From contig OX421499.1 of assembly GCA_949126835.1 (NCBI GenBank), forward strand, positions 25,021,990 to 25,085,989: DNA of 64,000 nucleotides, in the 5' to 3' direction. Made by a program: the position numbers and the translations under genes. Positions 33,961 to 45,687 of the stretch are shown here, in pieces (position 1 is the stretch's first letter; the number at the start of each line of letters is the position of its first letter). Source of the stretch: Anisus vortex (taxonomy: Eukaryota; Mollusca; Gastropoda; Planorbidae). The notes beneath the pieces were generated by a model. That model was not told the origin of the DNA. It saw nothing but the letters and a program-made list of their open reading frames with translations, and made no database searches.

Positions 33961-34574
33961 TAGATTGAGTAGGTTAATGTTATAGACAATAACGTTATCT
34001 TTTTATTAACACTAACTTTAACATACAACAACCTATACAATAAAAGTAGCCTATGTCGATTAAAAAAAAACTTTTTTTTTTACATTTACCAGGAAGACAA
34101 TACTATGTTTTATTGTGCTATAAATAGTTTACACGAATGACGTCATTAATTTAAGTAGAAATAAATCCGAAAGCACTCTTTGTGTAAGAATCAAACGAGG
34201 AAACGACACACGTTAAGTCAAAGCTTTTCTTCACGATCGCTTCTCAACACCGGATTTGGTCTTTTGGTCCACAGTATGAAATGTGCTAACTTATGCCTGA
34301 CAACTAAACATCTATTGGTCTTATATAGATCTATATCTACATTTATCAATTTAAAATGCTTTTTTGACAACTTTAGTTCACGTATCTTGGAGTAATGCTA
34401 CGTGAATTGTGTACAGTTCAATGTATGTTCATTTACTTATAGACAAGAACTCAAGTCTAAATATTACAGAGCCAACACTTCAATTGATGTCACTTCGAAT
34501 GCATAAGCGAGGGCCTAGATCTAAATCATTTAACATTAGTACATTATCCCATTACCACAGCCATATAGTGTTAA

Positions 34575-35000
34575 AGTTTTTTTTTTTAATTGCTCTTGCG
34601 GTCACGTAGCATTCTTTGCCTGTGCCCTTCATTTTGTACTATTTGTCCATTTCCCCATACCCCTTTTCCTTGCCATCCTATTATGCCACTGCCCTGGGGA
34701 TAGGGACGGGGGAGGAAGACCCTGATAAGGGCGGACAACAGCTTTCACTTTTATGATACCATAAAAAGTTTTTGAGCTTTGACTGGGGATGGGGGTGGAA
34801 GGGAACATGTTGCCATGATGTATGTCAAGTGGCAACGGAGATTAAATACAAATGAGATTTCACGAAGACCTAGCAGGTCAGTGACTTAAGCATGAAAATA
34901 AAAGCATAGGCGTGATTCAAAGAGCTATCATAGTTTTGAAGTCACATTCTAGTTGAAAAATTTCAAACAAACACACACATACAAAAAATGGCTCATAATT
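34575..35000 (+). repeat. Diverged direct duplicate, right copy
   Basis: Matches 33340-33960: AATTGCTCTTGCGGTCAC, GCATTCTTTGCC, AACAGCTTTCACTTTTATGA, GCTTTGACTGGGG, GGCGTGATTCAAAGA. It is offset by about 1.1 kb and has several small indels. Confidence 0.7.
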
Positions 35001-35071
35001 TAATATTTAATACAAGTATAATACAAAGACTATAATAAATTAAGCAAAAAACTGTAATCTCTCTCTCTCCT

Positions 35072-35102
<31 letters not shown>

Positions 35103-35111
35103 GAAAGACGA

Positions 35112-35497
35112 TTAGATTTGCGCTCCTGTGATTTGGCCAGCCCTGCAAAATTGACTGTGTCTGTGGAGACCTATCCTTGAGAGACAGGCTCTGTCGCATC
35201 TCTGGCACTTGAAAGCTGGACGGTTAGAGATTGTTAGGGGCAGCCTGTGTTCTTTACTTTTCTTCGCTGCTCTTTTAGCCTCCGCCATAAGGCGAAGTTT
35301 GCCCTCAGCCGCATTTATACCGGTGTGTAAGGTGCTTCTCCAACTATTTCTGTGCTGAGCAAGGTTCTCCCAGTTTCCGACCTCTACATCTATAGCCTTT
35401 AGGTCACGTTTGCAGACGTCCTTGAACCTGAGTTGGGGGCGGCCAGTAGCTCTCTTGCCTTCAGCGAGCTCAGCATATAGCAGGTCTTTTGGGATAT
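35112..35497 (-). pseudogene. LINE reverse-transcriptase C-terminus with zinc finger (3' fragment)
   Basis: On the minus strand an uninterrupted frame of about 125 codons ends at TAA (35112-35114). It begins IPKDLLYAELAEGKRATGRP, continues QLRFKDVCKRDLKAI, and contains WRSTLHTGINAAEGKLRL. It closes with a cysteine/histidine finger, FKCQRCDRACLSRIGLHRH then SQFC. The E-L-x-x-G-K-R-x-x-G-R-P-x-x-R-F-K-D block and the terminal finger are typical of the C-terminal end of a widespread non-LTR element ORF. The RT core is missing (5' truncation). A (TA)n tract at 35076-35096 lies at its 3' side. Clade uncertain. Confidence 0.8.
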
Positions 35498-35604
35498 ATA
35501 TAGATATAAAGTGTGTGTGTTCAAAAAATCATATTAGTTAATTTAAAGACACGTGACCTTATTGTCTCATATTATACTTGTGCGATTTCCCTACGGACAC
35601 GTGT

Positions 35605-35835
35605 CTTTGCTAGCTGAGTGGTTAACGTATCGGACTGCCATGCGGTGACCTGGGTTAGATTCTCCAGTCAGTCTATGCCTTTCTTAGCCTACAATTTTTT
35701 TTATTCAATTAGTTAGCTAAAAGTCTTCATTAAAATATATGTTTTTAAATTCTTAGTTTTATAGCATTCTGTTCATTGTAGGTTATACAATTTTTATCTG
35801 TTTTTTTTTCAACCGGGCAACGCCGGGCAATGTAG
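35605..35835 (+). repeat. tRNA-derived SINE
   Basis: The head TAGCTGAGTGGTTAACG is a perfect A box (TRGYNNAGYNGG). GGTTAGATTCT is an imperfect B box. CTCCAGTCAGTCTATGCC follows. The tail is TTTTTATCTGTTTTTTTTTC and CCGGGCAACGCCGGGCAATG. It is the better-preserved copy of the family seen at 29745. The head looks tRNA-Ser/Leu-like but lacks a complete cloverleaf, so it is not a tRNA gene. Confidence 0.75.
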
Positions 35836-36904
35836 ATTGTACTTGATAAAGTTATAGGATACTTTTGTAGCCTAAAAACTTTAAATCAACGCAAACAAGT
35901 CATAAAAACTAAAGTATTTCGTATAAATCCATGTTTGCGTTTTTGATTGCATTTTAAAAATTCTTTACAAATTAACTTTGCGAAAATTGTATCTTTCAGG
36001 CTAACTGGCGACCGATGGACGCGAACTTTCGAAGGCTAATGCAAACTAAAATACATATAGATCTAGACGTAAAGGATTTATACGACAAACTTTGGTTTTA
36101 GAAACTTTTTTTTTAAAGGTTTTCAAATGGCATTATTTTTTAACACGTAAACTTTACAGCTGGAAATAATTAACAAGATGAGTGCTGTTGTTATAAAATA
36201 ATAACTGTAAAAAAATAACATCTTAGAAATATTTTTTGGGCATTGGGGGCTGGGTGACAGATAAGGTAGAAAATGTAATAGATAGTAGGCTACCTAGTTT
36301 TATATCGGTATGCTGACGGGAATTAACTCGCATGGCCTTACGAAGATTTAGACAGTAACGAAAGTGATTTAAAAGATTTTAAGAAAAAAAAAAGCTTTTT
36401 ATTAGTCTATCTTTATTGATACATCGGACTTAAAAGACTATTGTGTCTAACAAATTTATCTCTAGCCTATGTAAGCCTTTTGTCTTTTATAAAAAAAAAT
36501 TCAGGTAGGCCTATGCTGAGAATTATTTCAGCTCCATTGATTCACAAAGTAAAAGTATAAAAATAACCAGGTTACGAAAGCAAAACAAAGACGTTAATAT
36601 CTTTAGAGAATTGTAATTGAAGAATAAAAATGTATCAATATATAAGACGAAAAAGAAAACAATTCCTATTTATGAGTATAAAATAAAAAGTGGGCGAAAA
36701 TGTCAAACGAAGTAACCCATTTATAGACATCGATCAAGGGAAAGAATCGGGCAGAATCGATGTAAAGTAGAAAATAGGATCAAATGGCTAATAGGGTGAA
36801 TTTGTGACAGTTTTTATATCTGTATTTCCTTCATTGATTTAGTTGCTTTAAAGCAAATTTCTTTAATACTTTCACACGGTGATCTTTGAAAACAGACAGA
36901 CGGA
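35836..36904. other. AT-rich noncoding DNA
   Basis: Nothing recognised. Confidence 0.5.
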
Positions 36905-37315
<411 letters not shown>

Positions 37316-37742
37316 TGTTTGCTTTAATGATTAATTAGTGTTCGGTGATTTATTTATTAAGAGTGCGACAGTAAAGGTAATACTAATATAAAACTAAAAA
37401 TTAATTTTACTGTACGATTTAATGCTATGTTTGTGCTATATCTATCTTGGTTAAAACGCTTGGGGAAAATTCAGGTTTCAAACTAGAAATTTGAACAGAT
37501 GATGAAAAAAAAGAACTCACTAATGAGATGTGATAGAAGATTCTAGGAGGATAGTCTAATGGACCGTAGGGACAATGGCTCGCAGTGAAAGGTCGTAATG
37601 ATTAAGGTCATGGGGTAATTGTTCTCTAGGTTGCTGGTTCAATGCGAACTAATTCATCTCATTGAATAGTTGTTCTATTTATTGGGATGATAAAGAAAAG
37701 TGTATCCTGTGTCAGTTATAAGGTCCTTCTATTAGCTATTGC

Positions 37743-37745
<3 letters not shown>
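37316..37745. other. Noncoding DNA
   Basis: Nothing recognised. Confidence 0.5.
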
Positions 37746-37800
<55 letters not shown>

Positions 37801-38290
37801 GTCTCTCTCTGTCTCTTTCTCTTTCTCACTATCTTTGTTTCTATATTATGGCTTTCTAATCTCTATGCCTTCTCGGCCCGTTTTTCACTCATTGCAGTAT
37901 TTCTTCATTTGTATCTCTCTTCCTTTCTATCTATCAGCTTATCGTTCCTTTTCCTCTCTCTCTTCTATTTCTCTTTTTGTCTCTCTCTTTCTTTCTCTCT
38001 CCCTCTCTCTCTCTCGATCTCGTTAGTTCACTTTCTCTCCGTGATGCTACTTGTGTCTATCTCGCTGAATTTCGATTTCTTTTTTAACCATCTTTCTTAC
38101 TCTTTCACTCATATCCTCTCTTGCTACATTCTCTATTGTCAGTGGTTACATAACATTATATCTCTCTCACTCTTATATCCTATAAAGTCACTCGTAAACA
38201 CTCTCTCTCTCTCTCTCTCTCTCTCTTTACTTATAAATGTCTTATTTACTCTTATTACAACTTTTATATCTTTTTCTTTATTCCCATGAC
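37746..38290. repeat. CT-rich microsatellite region
   Basis: (TC)n at 37747-37798 and 38201-38227 with CT-rich sequence between. The 200-codon plus-strand frame is Ser/Leu low complexity. Confidence 0.9.
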
Positions 38291-38856
38291 CAACTCAGAC
38301 AACCAGACAAAAGCAATTGAATCAATCTTCTGGTTTGCAATTCGTTCTTCAGTTCAATTTATATTTCATAAGAGAAACAATTTTCTCTTTGAGTGAATCA
38401 AATGAGCTAAAACAATATCGAACCGTTAAGTAATAGCATTGGATTGAGCGCAAATGTATTGATCGGCTCTATCCTTTTACCCCAATGAACATTATCTAAA
38501 GTAATACTTTACATTGATTTTTTTCTACTTTGATTTGATCGAAACCTTGGTAATGAAAAATCTATCGCTTAACTTTATCGATTTCATATTAGCTTTTCAA
38601 GTTTTTATTATCTGATGTTTTAAATATCTAACAATTATAAGAAACAAGTTCAACTTTTCGTAAGTATATCCATTACTTTAACTAATCTTTAAGGGAAAAT
38701 ATATTAGATCTAAATGCAAATAATTCAAAAAAATGTGTTGTTTTTAGATACTTTATATTAACTTTATAAAAACTCTCTGGCGGCCCACCGACCCGACTTT
38801 TGGAATGCATTGCACCACTTCCATTCATCTTATCGATCTGAAACTTAGCACATTGA
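38291..38856. other. AT-rich noncoding DNA
   Basis: Nothing recognised apart from a TATCGATCTGAAACTTAGCA block at about 38831-38850 that reads like repeat-derived sequence. Confidence 0.45.
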
Positions 38857-39126
38857 CGTGAGGCCAGGGCCAGCTCGTCCATGTAGGCAAACTAGGCGCT
38901 GGCCTAGGGCGCAAAATTTGGGGGGAGGCGCATAATTGAGGATTTTGGGGGATTTAAAAATATAAACTAAATTAAAGTTTAGTACTTCTGCGTGGTACTA
39001 GCATAGGCAGACGAATTACTGGGTAATGAAAAGCGAAGGGTATTTTATTTAAGTTGTCTTAGAAAATAGGAAAGTATGCCCTAACACTTCTCAGTTTCTC
39101 CCCTCCGAAGGCACTTAAATGAGTAC

Positions 39127-39725
39127 TGTTACGAGTAGATTTATTTCCATATTATATTGGTTCTGTTATTATTAACTAAAGTTAAAATGAAATAATCTTA
39201 AACCCGAAATGTTTCCGTGTTAGGAATAAAACATGCATATGTCTAGACACTACGTCATAGCGATAAAATACGTCATATGCACGAGGGTGGAATACCGTTT
39301 AGTTTAGTTCTAGTTTGGGCGCTAATGTGTGAGGACTGTTTTTGACCACTTTCTTAAAGATAGGATTACAGCTTAACTCATTATAGAAGAATCTCAACTG
39401 ATTAAGTTTCATTATATAATACTGGTACATGTATTCTGTGGTATTGTTATATTTTATCATCTCAACTTGTTGGAATAAAATTGTGTTCAATTTCAAACAG
39501 GATTGTGGATTTCCTATATATTAAGGTACAGTTTATCTAAATCACTTTATACACAAAAGATTCATATCGCGACGAGTCAAATAAACATCAAATCTAATTC
39601 AATAACATCAATATAAATTCTTATACAACCTTGTGAGATCCAAGATGGATATGAATCAAAATAATATATAATAATACATTACTAAAAATATCATCTAACG
39701 TCAGTAGCTGATTTCGCACGTGACA
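39127..39725 (+). repeat. 5' LTR
   Basis: 599 bp, begins TG and ends CA. It contains AATAAA-type signals (about 39224 and 39475) and TATA-like CATTATATAATAC (about 39409). It looks identical to 45688-46286. Confidence 0.95.
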
Positions 39726-39732
39726 AAAGATT

Positions 39733-39750
39733 TGGGGGCTCAAGTCCTGG
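39733..39750 (+). other. Candidate primer-binding site (tRNA-Pro-like)
   Basis: Seven bases after the LTR, TGGGGGCTC is complementary to the 3' end of tRNA-Pro (GAGCCCCCA). The following bases, AAGTCCTGGAT, only partly keep the complementarity known for proline primers. Nine perfect bases are short, so primer identity is likely but not certain. Confidence 0.6.
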
Positions 39751-40006
39751 ATCTAAAGTTTGTATGTATAAGAAATTAAGAATATACAACTGTTTTAGTG
39801 AAAACGATTTACAACAAATATTTATTCAAATTCTGTCTACGTGGGAGGCACTGTCTGTGTTCGGACATACTGTTTTCAGCTTTGTACACAACCATCCTTA
39901 AAATTTATCTTCTACAAATTAACAGTGGTGTAAAAATATTTCAAAGGACTTTATAAAAGGTAAAGTTGAAATTTTTTATCTTCTATTTACGTCATTAATA
40001 TAAAAC

Positions 40007-43000
40007 ATGGCGGAAGCTAATATTACGTTGGAGCAATTGAATATTTTTGCTATCACGTCAGAACAGTTAAATAGCATGTCACTAACCCAGTTAAAAGAGA
40101 TGGCAAACTCTCTGGGAATAGACATTACTGAAGTTACACCAGTAAGGAGTAAATTGATTCAAGATATTAAGGACTGTTTGAAAAGACATGGTAGAATGCT
40201 TGAAGAAAATACTATGAATAATGAAGAATCAGTGGTTCTCAATGTATCAGAAACCCTGAAAACAGACATAAATAACCATGAATTTAAAATGAATGTGAAT
40301 GAACTAAGTGCGGACATGAAATTCCAGTTAGAAATGAAGAAGTTAGAAGTACAATTACAATTACAATTAGAGGGTAAAAGAATAGAAGTACAATTGAAAG
40401 AGAAAGAATTGGAAAAAGAAAGAATCGCTAGTAATGAAAGGATTGAATTGGCAAAGTCTCGTTCGTCAACTCATACGATTCAGGAAACAAATAATGTGGA
40501 ACTATATAAGTTTAAAAAGCATGTCCCAAGCATGGAGAACATAGAGATTGATGAGTTCTTTATGGTCTTCGAAAGAAACTCGATCGATTATAAATTTCCT
40601 GAAGATAAGAAAGCCGTACTTTTACGTTCAGCTCTAACAAAAGGCAAGGCTCTAGATGTTGTATTGAATTTGACTCCAGAGGAATGTAATGATTATGAAC
40701 TAATAAAGAGCAGAGTACTATTGAGTTATGTTCTAACTCCAGAAAAGTATCGAAAGTTATATCGTGAGTACAAGAAGGAACCAGAAGTTTCACATGTTGA
40801 TTTCCTGAGATTAGAGAAAAAGTATTTTGATCGATGGTTACGTTCTAAGAATGTGAATAAAGATTATGAGAAACTATATAATCTCATACTGATGGAGGAT
40901 TTTACTGAGAAGATTCGCACTGATATAAAAGTTCATTTGGCTGATCGTGGTATTGAAATAGCAGAACAAGCAGCAGTTAAAGCCGATGAATATGTCATTA
41001 TTCACCCGCATAGCCATTATTTTCAAAATGACAGAACAAGTTTGAGGACTCAAAACAGTAATACAGAGAGGAAGTTAAGATCGACAGAGGATAAAAGTAA
41101 ACAAAAAGCCGATAAACAAGAGAATTCAAGTTTTGTACAAAAGAGAATTACCTGTACATTCTGTAAGAAAGATGGACATATAAAAGAGAATTGTTGGAGT
41201 CTACATAAAGAGAAAAGACCCATTAAAAACAAGAACAACGTGGTTTTATCACACATCGCCGTACAAACTGAAACTCACATAAATAAAACTGCCCACAAAA
41301 GAATTAAAGCTGATAGAAAGACATCTGATGTTAGTCATGAAGAGATGGCGAAACACGCATGTCCAAGTTGCTCAAAGTCGGAAAAAGTCTTTGAAATGAA
41401 GACCGAGGCTATTGAACATTCTAGTTTCAACTCCAAAGGGAGTGTGACAGATGAACAATCAGTAAATAAAACGTTTACTTATGGAGGCAGTAGTGTAGCA
41501 AGAAACTCAGTAGGCAGAGAACTACCCGAGTGCATGCTATCGGATGTTAGCGAGGGCTATGTGTCACCTATAGATAATCAAGCTAGAGAACGGAAGATTA
41601 AAATTCTACGTGACTCCGGTGCTGATATATCTCTACTGTTGAAGAATACTGTACCAACGTCGAAATTGACTCATACAGGCCAGTATGCCTTGATCAGTAC
41701 TATGGCTGGAACACTCACGGCACCGTTACATCGTATACAGTTGAAGAGTAATTACTTCACTGGATCTGTTATTGTTGGGATAGTGAAGAAATTTCCCTAC
41801 AGAGGCATTTCATTACTTTTAGGAAGTGACATTGCCAAGAATCAGGTACATCCTGTACTTAAAGAAACCAAAGACTCTGTTCAGTGTAGGAATACTGAAA
41901 ATTCAGTATGCGTTATCACCAGAGCTATGGAGAAACAGCAGATGACTAATGAATCGACAAAGAAACCAGAACCAACACCAGAGATTGACTTACAAGCAAC
42001 CTTCATGGCGGATGTTCTAGGTGGTCACTCAAGTCATACTGATCAAAATAATTTGTCGCCTAGACAACTACTCATTCTTGCTCAAGGCAAAGATCCAGAG
42101 ATTGGGAAGCTAAAAGAGGAAGCAAAGAATGAAGGAGAATTAGAAACAATGGCCGCAGGTTATTACCTGAGGGACGAGTTGTTGATGAGGAAATGGAGAG
42201 GGAAAGAAAACGACGATGAAACATGCAGCGAAGTACATCAAATCGTGGTACCCAATGTTTACCGCAAGGACATACTACATATGGCCCATGATTCACCGTA
42301 TGCTGGTCACCTAGGGATTCAGAAAACCTTCGATAGGATTCTTCCATATTTCTTCTGGCCTGGCCTACGTCGTGACGTCACATCGTTTTGCAGATCATGT
42401 CATATCTGCCAGATGGTCGGCAAGCCGAATCAGACCATTCCGGTAGCTCCTCTACGACCCATACCAGCATTCTCAGAACCCTTCAGTCACATCATTATAG
42501 ACTGCGTCGGTCCGTTGCCTAAAACTAAGGCTGGCCACCAGTATCTGTTCACTATAATGTGTTCGGCAACGAGATTTCCAGAGGCTATTCCTCTACGTAG
42601 CATAAATGCCGACAAAATATCTGATGCACTTATCGGATTCTTCACCCGATATGGTCTTCCGAAAACCGTGCAGTCAGATCAAGGTTCAAATTTCACATCG
42701 AAGTTATTTCGCCAAGTCTTAGAACGGCTGGGTATTCGTCATGCAGTATCGAGTGCATATCATCCACAGAGTCAAGGCGCACTGGAACGATACCACCAAA
42801 CATTGAAGAATATGCTCCGTACTTTCTGTTTCGAGCATAACGACGACTGGGATCGTGGTATTCCCTTCGCACTCTTCGCAACTAGAGAGGCTGTACAAGA
42901 ATCTCTTGGTTTCAGTCCCTTTGAACTGGTATTCGGACACACAGTTCGTGGACCACTAAAGCTGTTACAAGAGACATGGTTGTCATCCACTGAAGACACT

Positions 43001-44827
43001 GGTCTACTGACATACGTGGAAAATTTTAAAAATAGACTGTATAATGCATTAAAAGTTGTCAGATCTAATCTTTTGCAGGCACAAGACAAGATGAAGGTCT
43101 ATTATGACGTCAACGCAAGAACCCGTATCTTCCAACCTGGTGATAAAGTTCTCATGCTGACGCCACTGTCTGGTCAACCCCTGAGTGCCAAGTTTACAGG
43201 ACCCTACGAGGTTATGGCTAAGCTTAGTGAGGTTAACTATCTTGTAAAGACCCCTGATAGACGGAAATCGCAACGAGTGTGCCATATCAATATGTTGAAA
43301 CCATACATTACCAGAGAAGAACAAAAAGTTGTTGCCTCGGTAAACACTGTTATTAAAGTCGGGAATAATTCACCCGAAATTGAGCGTGAAGTGGCAGAAA
43401 GCAAACTGCAAAATACAAAGGCTCTGAAAAACCTAAATGAAAAATTGGCACATTTACCTGATTGCGAACAATCCGCTATCAAAGGTCTAATTAATGAAAA
43501 TATCCATTTATTTGGAGATGTACCTAGTAGAACTAGTGTAGTAAAGCATGATGTAATTCTAAATGAAAATACTAAAGCTATTAAACAACATCCATACAGG
43601 TCAAATCCTATCCAGTTAGAATGCATCCGTAAAGAGGTTCGCTACATGCTTGACAATGACATTATTACACCTAGTAGTAGTGACTGGTCTTCCCCTTGCG
43701 TATTGGTACCTAAAGCCGATGGATCCATGAGGTTTTGTGTGGACTACCGTAAGGTAAACAAAGTGACAAAAACTGATTCCTATCCAATACCAAGAATCGA
43801 CGATCTAATAGATCAAGTGAGTAATGCTAAGTTTGTGACGAAAATTGACCTATTGACGGCGTATTTTCAGATTCCACTGACGGAGAGGGCTCAGGAGATA
43901 TCATCGTTTGTAACCCCTGACGGACTGTACAAATTTAAGGTCATGCCCTTTGGTATGGTTAATGCACCCTCTACTTTTCAACGGTTAATAAATACCATTA
44001 CTCAGGACATTCCTAAATGTCATGCATACCTCGATGATATTGTTGTTTTTAGTGACGATTTTAAATCTCATTTAGATCAACTACATTTGTTATTTACGAA
44101 ATTGACTCATTCTAATCTCACCATTAACTTGACTAAGAGTCAGTTCTGCCATGCAACCATCGAGTATCTAGGTCACATAGTGGGAAATGGTTTGGTAAAA
44201 CCATTAAATGCAAAGGTTAAGGCTATTCGTGAGTTCCCTGTTCCTGAAACCTGTAAACAACTCCGTAGTTTTCTCGGGATGGCGGGGTACTACCGTCGGT
44301 TCTGTCAAAATTTCTCAACCATTGCATGTCCATTAACAAATCTATTAAAGAAGAATTGCACTTTCAAATGGTCTAATGAATGCCACAAGGCCTTTGATAA
44401 ATTAAAAGATGTTCTTTCTGAGGCACCTGTATTAGTAACACCCAATTACAGTAAACCCTTTAAAATTACCGTTGACGCGTGTGATACAGGGATGGGAGCG
44501 GTCATTTCTCAAAAGGGTGATGATTCATTGGAACACCCGATTAGTTTTTACTCTCAAAAATTTGATAAGCATCAAAGAAACTATAGTGTGATAGAAAAGG
44601 AACTTTTGGGATTAATCCTGGCATTGAAACATTTTGATTTTTATATCAATGGTTCTCCATATCCAATTGATATTTTAACTGATCATAACCCTTTAGTTTT
44701 CCTTTCCAGGGTTAAACAGAACCAAAGAATTATTCGCTGGAGCTTATTCCTCCAAGCATATAATTTAAATGTGTTATATTTACCAGGTAAACAAAATGTG
44801 GTCGCTGAGACGTTGTCGCGCATGTAA
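40007..44827 (+). CDS. Gag-Pol polyprotein, Gmr1-like (Gag-PR-INT-RT-RH)
   Basis: 1606 residues in one frame, starting at ATG in a good context (AAAACATGGCGG). Residues ~25-60 look like a SAP-type helix-loop-helix and ~95-150 are coiled coil. About 225-335 is a Gag capsid region whose helices (YNLILMEDFTEKIRTDI) resemble the SCAN domain. A CCHC knuckle lies at C383-C386-H391-C396 and protease DSGA at 536-539. The integrase HHCC is H761/H768/C798/C801, and its catalytic triad is D832, D891, E927 (last spacing 35). A GPY/F module lies near 1065. RT has D1281 and YLDD at 1341-1344. RNase H has D1490 and ends LPGKQNVVAETLSRM. All catalytic residues are present. Products would build particles and copy and integrate the element. 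No env. Confidence 0.95.
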   Translation: MAEANITLEQLNIFAITSEQLNSMSLTQLKEMANSLGIDITEVTPVRSKLIQDIKDCLKRHGRMLEENTMNNEESVVLNVSETLKTDINNHEFKMNVNELSADMKFQLEMKKLEVQLQLQLEGKRIEVQLKEKELEKERIASNERIELAKSRSSTHTIQETNNVELYKFKKHVPSMENIEIDEFFMVFERNSIDYKFPEDKKAVLLRSALTKGKALDVVLNLTPEECNDYELIKSRVLLSYVLTPEKYRKLYREYKKEPEVSHVDFLRLEKKYFDRWLRSKNVNKDYEKLYNLILMEDFTEKIRTDIKVHLADRGIEIAEQAAVKADEYVIIHPHSHYFQNDRTSLRTQNSNTERKLRSTEDKSKQKADKQENSSFVQKRITCTFCKKDGHIKENCWSLHKEKRPIKNKNNVVLSHIAVQTETHINKTAHKRIKADRKTSDVSHEEMAKHACPSCSKSEKVFEMKTEAIEHSSFNSKGSVTDEQSVNKTFTYGGSSVARNSVGRELPECMLSDVSEGYVSPIDNQARERKIKILRDSGADISLLLKNTVPTSKLTHTGQYALISTMAGTLTAPLHRIQLKSNYFTGSVIVGIVKKFPYRGISLLLGSDIAKNQVHPVLKETKDSVQCRNTENSVCVITRAMEKQQMTNESTKKPEPTPEIDLQATFMADVLGGHSSHTDQNNLSPRQLLILAQGKDPEIGKLKEEAKNEGELETMAAGYYLRDELLMRKWRGKENDDETCSEVHQIVVPNVYRKDILHMAHDSPYAGHLGIQKTFDRILPYFFWPGLRRDVTSFCRSCHICQMVGKPNQTIPVAPLRPIPAFSEPFSHIIIDCVGPLPKTKAGHQYLFTIMCSATRFPEAIPLRSINADKISDALIGFFTRYGLPKTVQSDQGSNFTSKLFRQVLERLGIRHAVSSAYHPQSQGALERYHQTLKNMLRTFCFEHNDDWDRGIPFALFATREAVQESLGFSPFELVFGHTVRGPLKLLQETWLSSTEDTGLLTYVENFKNRLYNALKVVRSNLLQAQDKMKVYYDVNARTRIFQPGDKVLMLTPLSGQPLSAKFTGPYEVMAKLSEVNYLVKTPDRRKSQRVCHINMLKPYITREEQKVVASVNTVIKVGNNSPEIEREVAESKLQNTKALKNLNEKLAHLPDCEQSAIKGLINENIHLFGDVPSRTSVVKHDVILNENTKAIKQHPYRSNPIQLECIRKEVRYMLDNDIITPSSSDWSSPCVLVPKADGSMRFCVDYRKVNKVTKTDSYPIPRIDDLIDQVSNAKFVTKIDLLTAYFQIPLTERAQEISSFVTPDGLYKFKVMPFGMVNAPSTFQRLINTITQDIPKCHAYLDDIVVFSDDFKSHLDQLHLLFTKLTHSNLTINLTKSQFCHATIEYLGHIVGNGLVKPLNAKVKAIREFPVPETCKQLRSFLGMAGYYRRFCQNFSTIACPLTNLLKKNCTFKWSNECHKAFDKLKDVLSEAPVLVTPNYSKPFKITVDACDTGMGAVISQKGDDSLEHPISFYSQKFDKHQRNYSVIEKELLGLILALKHFDFYINGSPYPIDILTDHNPLVFLSRVKQNQRIIRWSLFLQAYNLNVLYLPGKQNVVAETLSRM

Positions 44828-45674
44828 CTGGTAAACCAGAAGATGAAAGTCAGTTTCTCATTAAATGTTTTCTTTTATGTCATTCATTGTATTGATTAAC
44901 ATTTATATTATTGTAAATATGACAATAAATAAACTATGTTTTGAAATATTGCAATATGAGACATTACAGAACAAAACTTCAAATTCTACTAGAAACAATC
45001 ATACGTTGTAAGGTAAAAGGTAACTATTGCATACATCAATTGCACACACACCGGTATTTAACTTGAATACATCCACACTTGTGTTTGTTCAATTGATTAT
45101 TGATGTGTTTTGAAAATTGTTTGTTTCTATGTCGTCATGTTATAATTTGGATGTCTTATTTTATGCTATGTAAAAGCTAAATCAGCTGAGATTATAACAT
45201 TTTTTTAAAATATTCTTGATGTCATAATTGAGACATCATAATAATCATATAATAACTGAAAATCATTAGTTAATGATACAGTGATCGGTTATAAATAAAT
45301 TAAATTTTCTAAAGAATTATCTATCAATTATTAATCGGTTCCACTTATTTGGGTAATTCATATCAATCCTGTGGGAATTGGTTATTGGTGGTAATAGTTT
45401 TATGGTCAACGTTGTACACACAATAATCATAATTGTAAATATTAATTGATAAATAAATGTTTAATTAATAATCATTGATACGATAATGTGATAAGGGTTT
45501 CCATAATAGCGACTTTGTTATTAAGGGGATATGTAATACATGGTTCATTTTAATCTTTAAAAGATTGTCCAATAGTCAATTAAATCTTACGAATAGTTTG
45601 GGAATTCGGTTCATTTTATGGGTACTCTACAAAGAATTCCATACTTAACGCTGTCTGTAATTCCTTTGTGTCTT
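44828..45674 (+). other. Long 3' untranslated region of the LTR element
   Basis: About 850 bp of AT-rich DNA between the stop codon and the polypurine tract. No env-like frame, signal peptide or extra ORF is visible. AATAAATAAA occurs at 44924-44933. Confidence 0.75.
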
Positions 45675-45687
45675 AAGGGGGGGCGAG
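45675..45687 (+). other. Polypurine tract
   Basis: AAGGGGGGGCGAG lies immediately before the 3' LTR, with one C interruption. It is expected to prime plus-strand DNA synthesis. Confidence 0.75.

Noticed and set aside
37687..38289. 200-codon Ser/Leu-rich plus-strand ORF
   Set aside because: Driven by CT microsatellites; the similar frames at 20036-20394, 52811-53416 and 63172-63747 were rejected likewise.
40007..44827. Integrase-before-RT order as an assembly or recombination artefact
   Set aside because: A single uninterrupted frame joins all domains, linkers are natural, and LTRs and target sites are intact.
44828..45687. env gene in the LTR element
   Set aside because: No ORF, signal peptide or transmembrane segment between RNase H and the polypurine tract.
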